DNA from: Gemmatimonadota bacterium
Lineage (GTDB): Bacteria > Gemmatimonadota > Gemmatimonadetes > Gemmatimonadales > Gemmatimonadaceae
Direction: 5' to 3'
Assembly (NCBI GenBank): GCA_947475795.1
Contig: CANJOX010000208.1
Location: forward strand, 1 to 6,038
Length of the DNA stretch: 6,038 nucleotides
Shown in pieces: positions 5,380-6,038 of this stretch. Every line of letters begins with the position of its first letter. The first letter of the stretch is position 1. The position numbers and the translations under genes are program-made. The notes below the pieces were generated by a model. That model worked only from the letters and a program-made list of their open reading frames with translations, was not told where the DNA came from and made no database searches.

Positions 5380-6038
5380 GCCGGTGACGGTTCCGGCGCG
5401 ATATCCTCGTCGGCGGCCGTATCGCCGGCCGTGTCGTCCATCGCCTCGTCTGTCTCCGCGTCGTTATTGATCGCCCCCGCGATCGCGTCGTCCGGGATCA
5501 CGGTTTCGTCCACCTGCTGACCGCCGCGCAGGCGCACGCTCACGATGGACGACACGCCGGGTTCCTGCATCGTCACGCCGTACACGGCGTCCGCTGCCTC
5601 CGACGTCGTGCGCGGGTTGTGCGTGATCACGATGAACTGCGTCCGTGACTTGAAGTCGTTCAGCATTTTCACGAAACGCCCGATGTTCTGGTCGTCGAGC
5701 GGCGCGTCCACTTCGTCCATGAGACAGAAGGGGCTCGGCTTGGTGAGGAAGATGCCGAACAGGAGCGACAAGGCCACGAGCGCCCGTTCACCGCTGGAGA
5801 GCAGGTGGATGCGCTGCGTCTTCTTACCGCGCGGCGAGGCGTGCACCTCGATGTCACAGTCGAGCGGCGCATCGGGGTTCTCGAGTCGCAGATCGCATTC
5901 GCCACCGCCGAACATGCGCAGGAAGATCTGCCGGAAGTTCTCGCGGACCTGCGAGAACGTGGCCAGAAACAGCTCGCGCGCGGTGCTGTCGATTTCGCGG
6001 ATGGCCTGATGCAGCGACTGCTTGGCCGCCACGAGATC
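5376..6038 (-). CDS. smc: Chromosome segregation ATPase Smc, C-terminal part (5' end outside the window)
   Basis: The last 220 residues of a condensin-like SMC protein, which organises and helps segregate the chromosome together with ScpA and ScpB. The gene is open to the window edge; the first visible codons are GAT CTC, and the internal GTG at 6032-6030 is not a real start. Visible parts: the end of the coiled coil and the IREIDSTARELF helix (13-24), NFRQIFLRMFGGGECDL (34-50), the ABC signature region LLSSGERALVALSLLF (79-94), Walker B PFCLMDEVDAPLD (103-115) with Asp108 and Glu109, D-loop APLDD (112-116), the His140 switch in ITHNPRT, and YGVTMQEPGVS (153-163). The signature reads LSSGE, not the usual LSGGE. 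After VSVRL (166-170) there is an extra tail (172-220) with 15 Asp/Glu and no Lys/Arg. It is probably co-transcribed with the genes that follow. Confidence 0.95.
   Translation of the reverse strand, partial: DLVAAKQSLHQAIREIDSTARELFLATFSQVRENFRQIFLRMFGGGECDLRLENPDAPLDCDIEVHASPRGKKTQRIHLLSSGERALVALSLLFGIFLTKPSPFCLMDEVDAPLDDQNIGRFVKMLNDFKSRTQFIVITHNPRTTSEAADAVYGVTMQEPGVSSIVSVRLRGGQQVDETVIPDDAIAGAINNDAETDEAMDDTAGDTAADEDIAPEPSPA

Noticed and set aside
1..6038. CRISPR array, tRNA/rRNA, insertion sequence, phage, toxin-antitoxin or defence module
   Set aside because: No regularly spaced repeats, cloverleaf-like segment, transposase or integrase motif, or defence-protein motif was found. All sizeable space is filled by housekeeping or envelope genes.

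Overview
The window is a compact, ordinary-looking stretch of a high-G+C (about two thirds G+C by eye) diderm bacterial chromosome. A LolA-type lipoprotein carrier implies an outer membrane. A secreted protein ends in a 'QNFPNPF' motif followed by a FlgD-Ig-like C-terminal domain. Together with the gene style (S41 protease with a long tail, GTG starts, tight packing), this makes Gemmatimonadota the best guess. That placement rests on recognition of the C-terminal domain style, not on a search, and other diderm phyla with FlgD/T9SS-like C-terminal domains remain possible.

Layout: one gene on the + strand (4-1659) encodes a membrane-anchored S41/CtpA-family processing protease with a PDZ domain and an intact Ser-Lys-Gln catalytic set. 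It converges, across only 26 bases, on a - strand run of five genes. In transcription order (right to left) these are: the 3' end of smc (truncated by the window edge at 6038), a secreted two-Ig/FN3-like plus FlgD-like surface protein, a metallo-beta-lactamase-fold hydrolase, a DAHP synthase (first step of the shikimate pathway), and a LolA-like periplasmic lipoprotein chaperone. Junctions are tight: a 4-base GTGA overlap, then 24, 9 and 73 bases. The first four genes probably share a transcript. The Shine-Dalgarno sequence of the DAHP synthase gene is embedded in the stop region of the hydrolase gene. Only lolA is set off by a real spacer, and no recognisable ribosome binding site was seen there.

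The genes do not form one obvious pathway. Chromosome organisation (Smc), aromatic amino-acid synthesis (DAHP synthase) and envelope maintenance (LolA, S41 protease, surface protein) are mixed, as is common for housekeeping operons in compact genomes. I see no mobile element, CRISPR array, RNA gene, phage or defence module, and no convincing undescribed system. The points worth checking are small: an LSSGE instead of LSGGE signature in Smc with a 49-residue acidic tail, short tandem duplications at two gene ends, an RNase Z-like hydrolase that lacks room for the exosite arm, and the unusual lolA leader. No stretch of 300 bases or more is without a gene.
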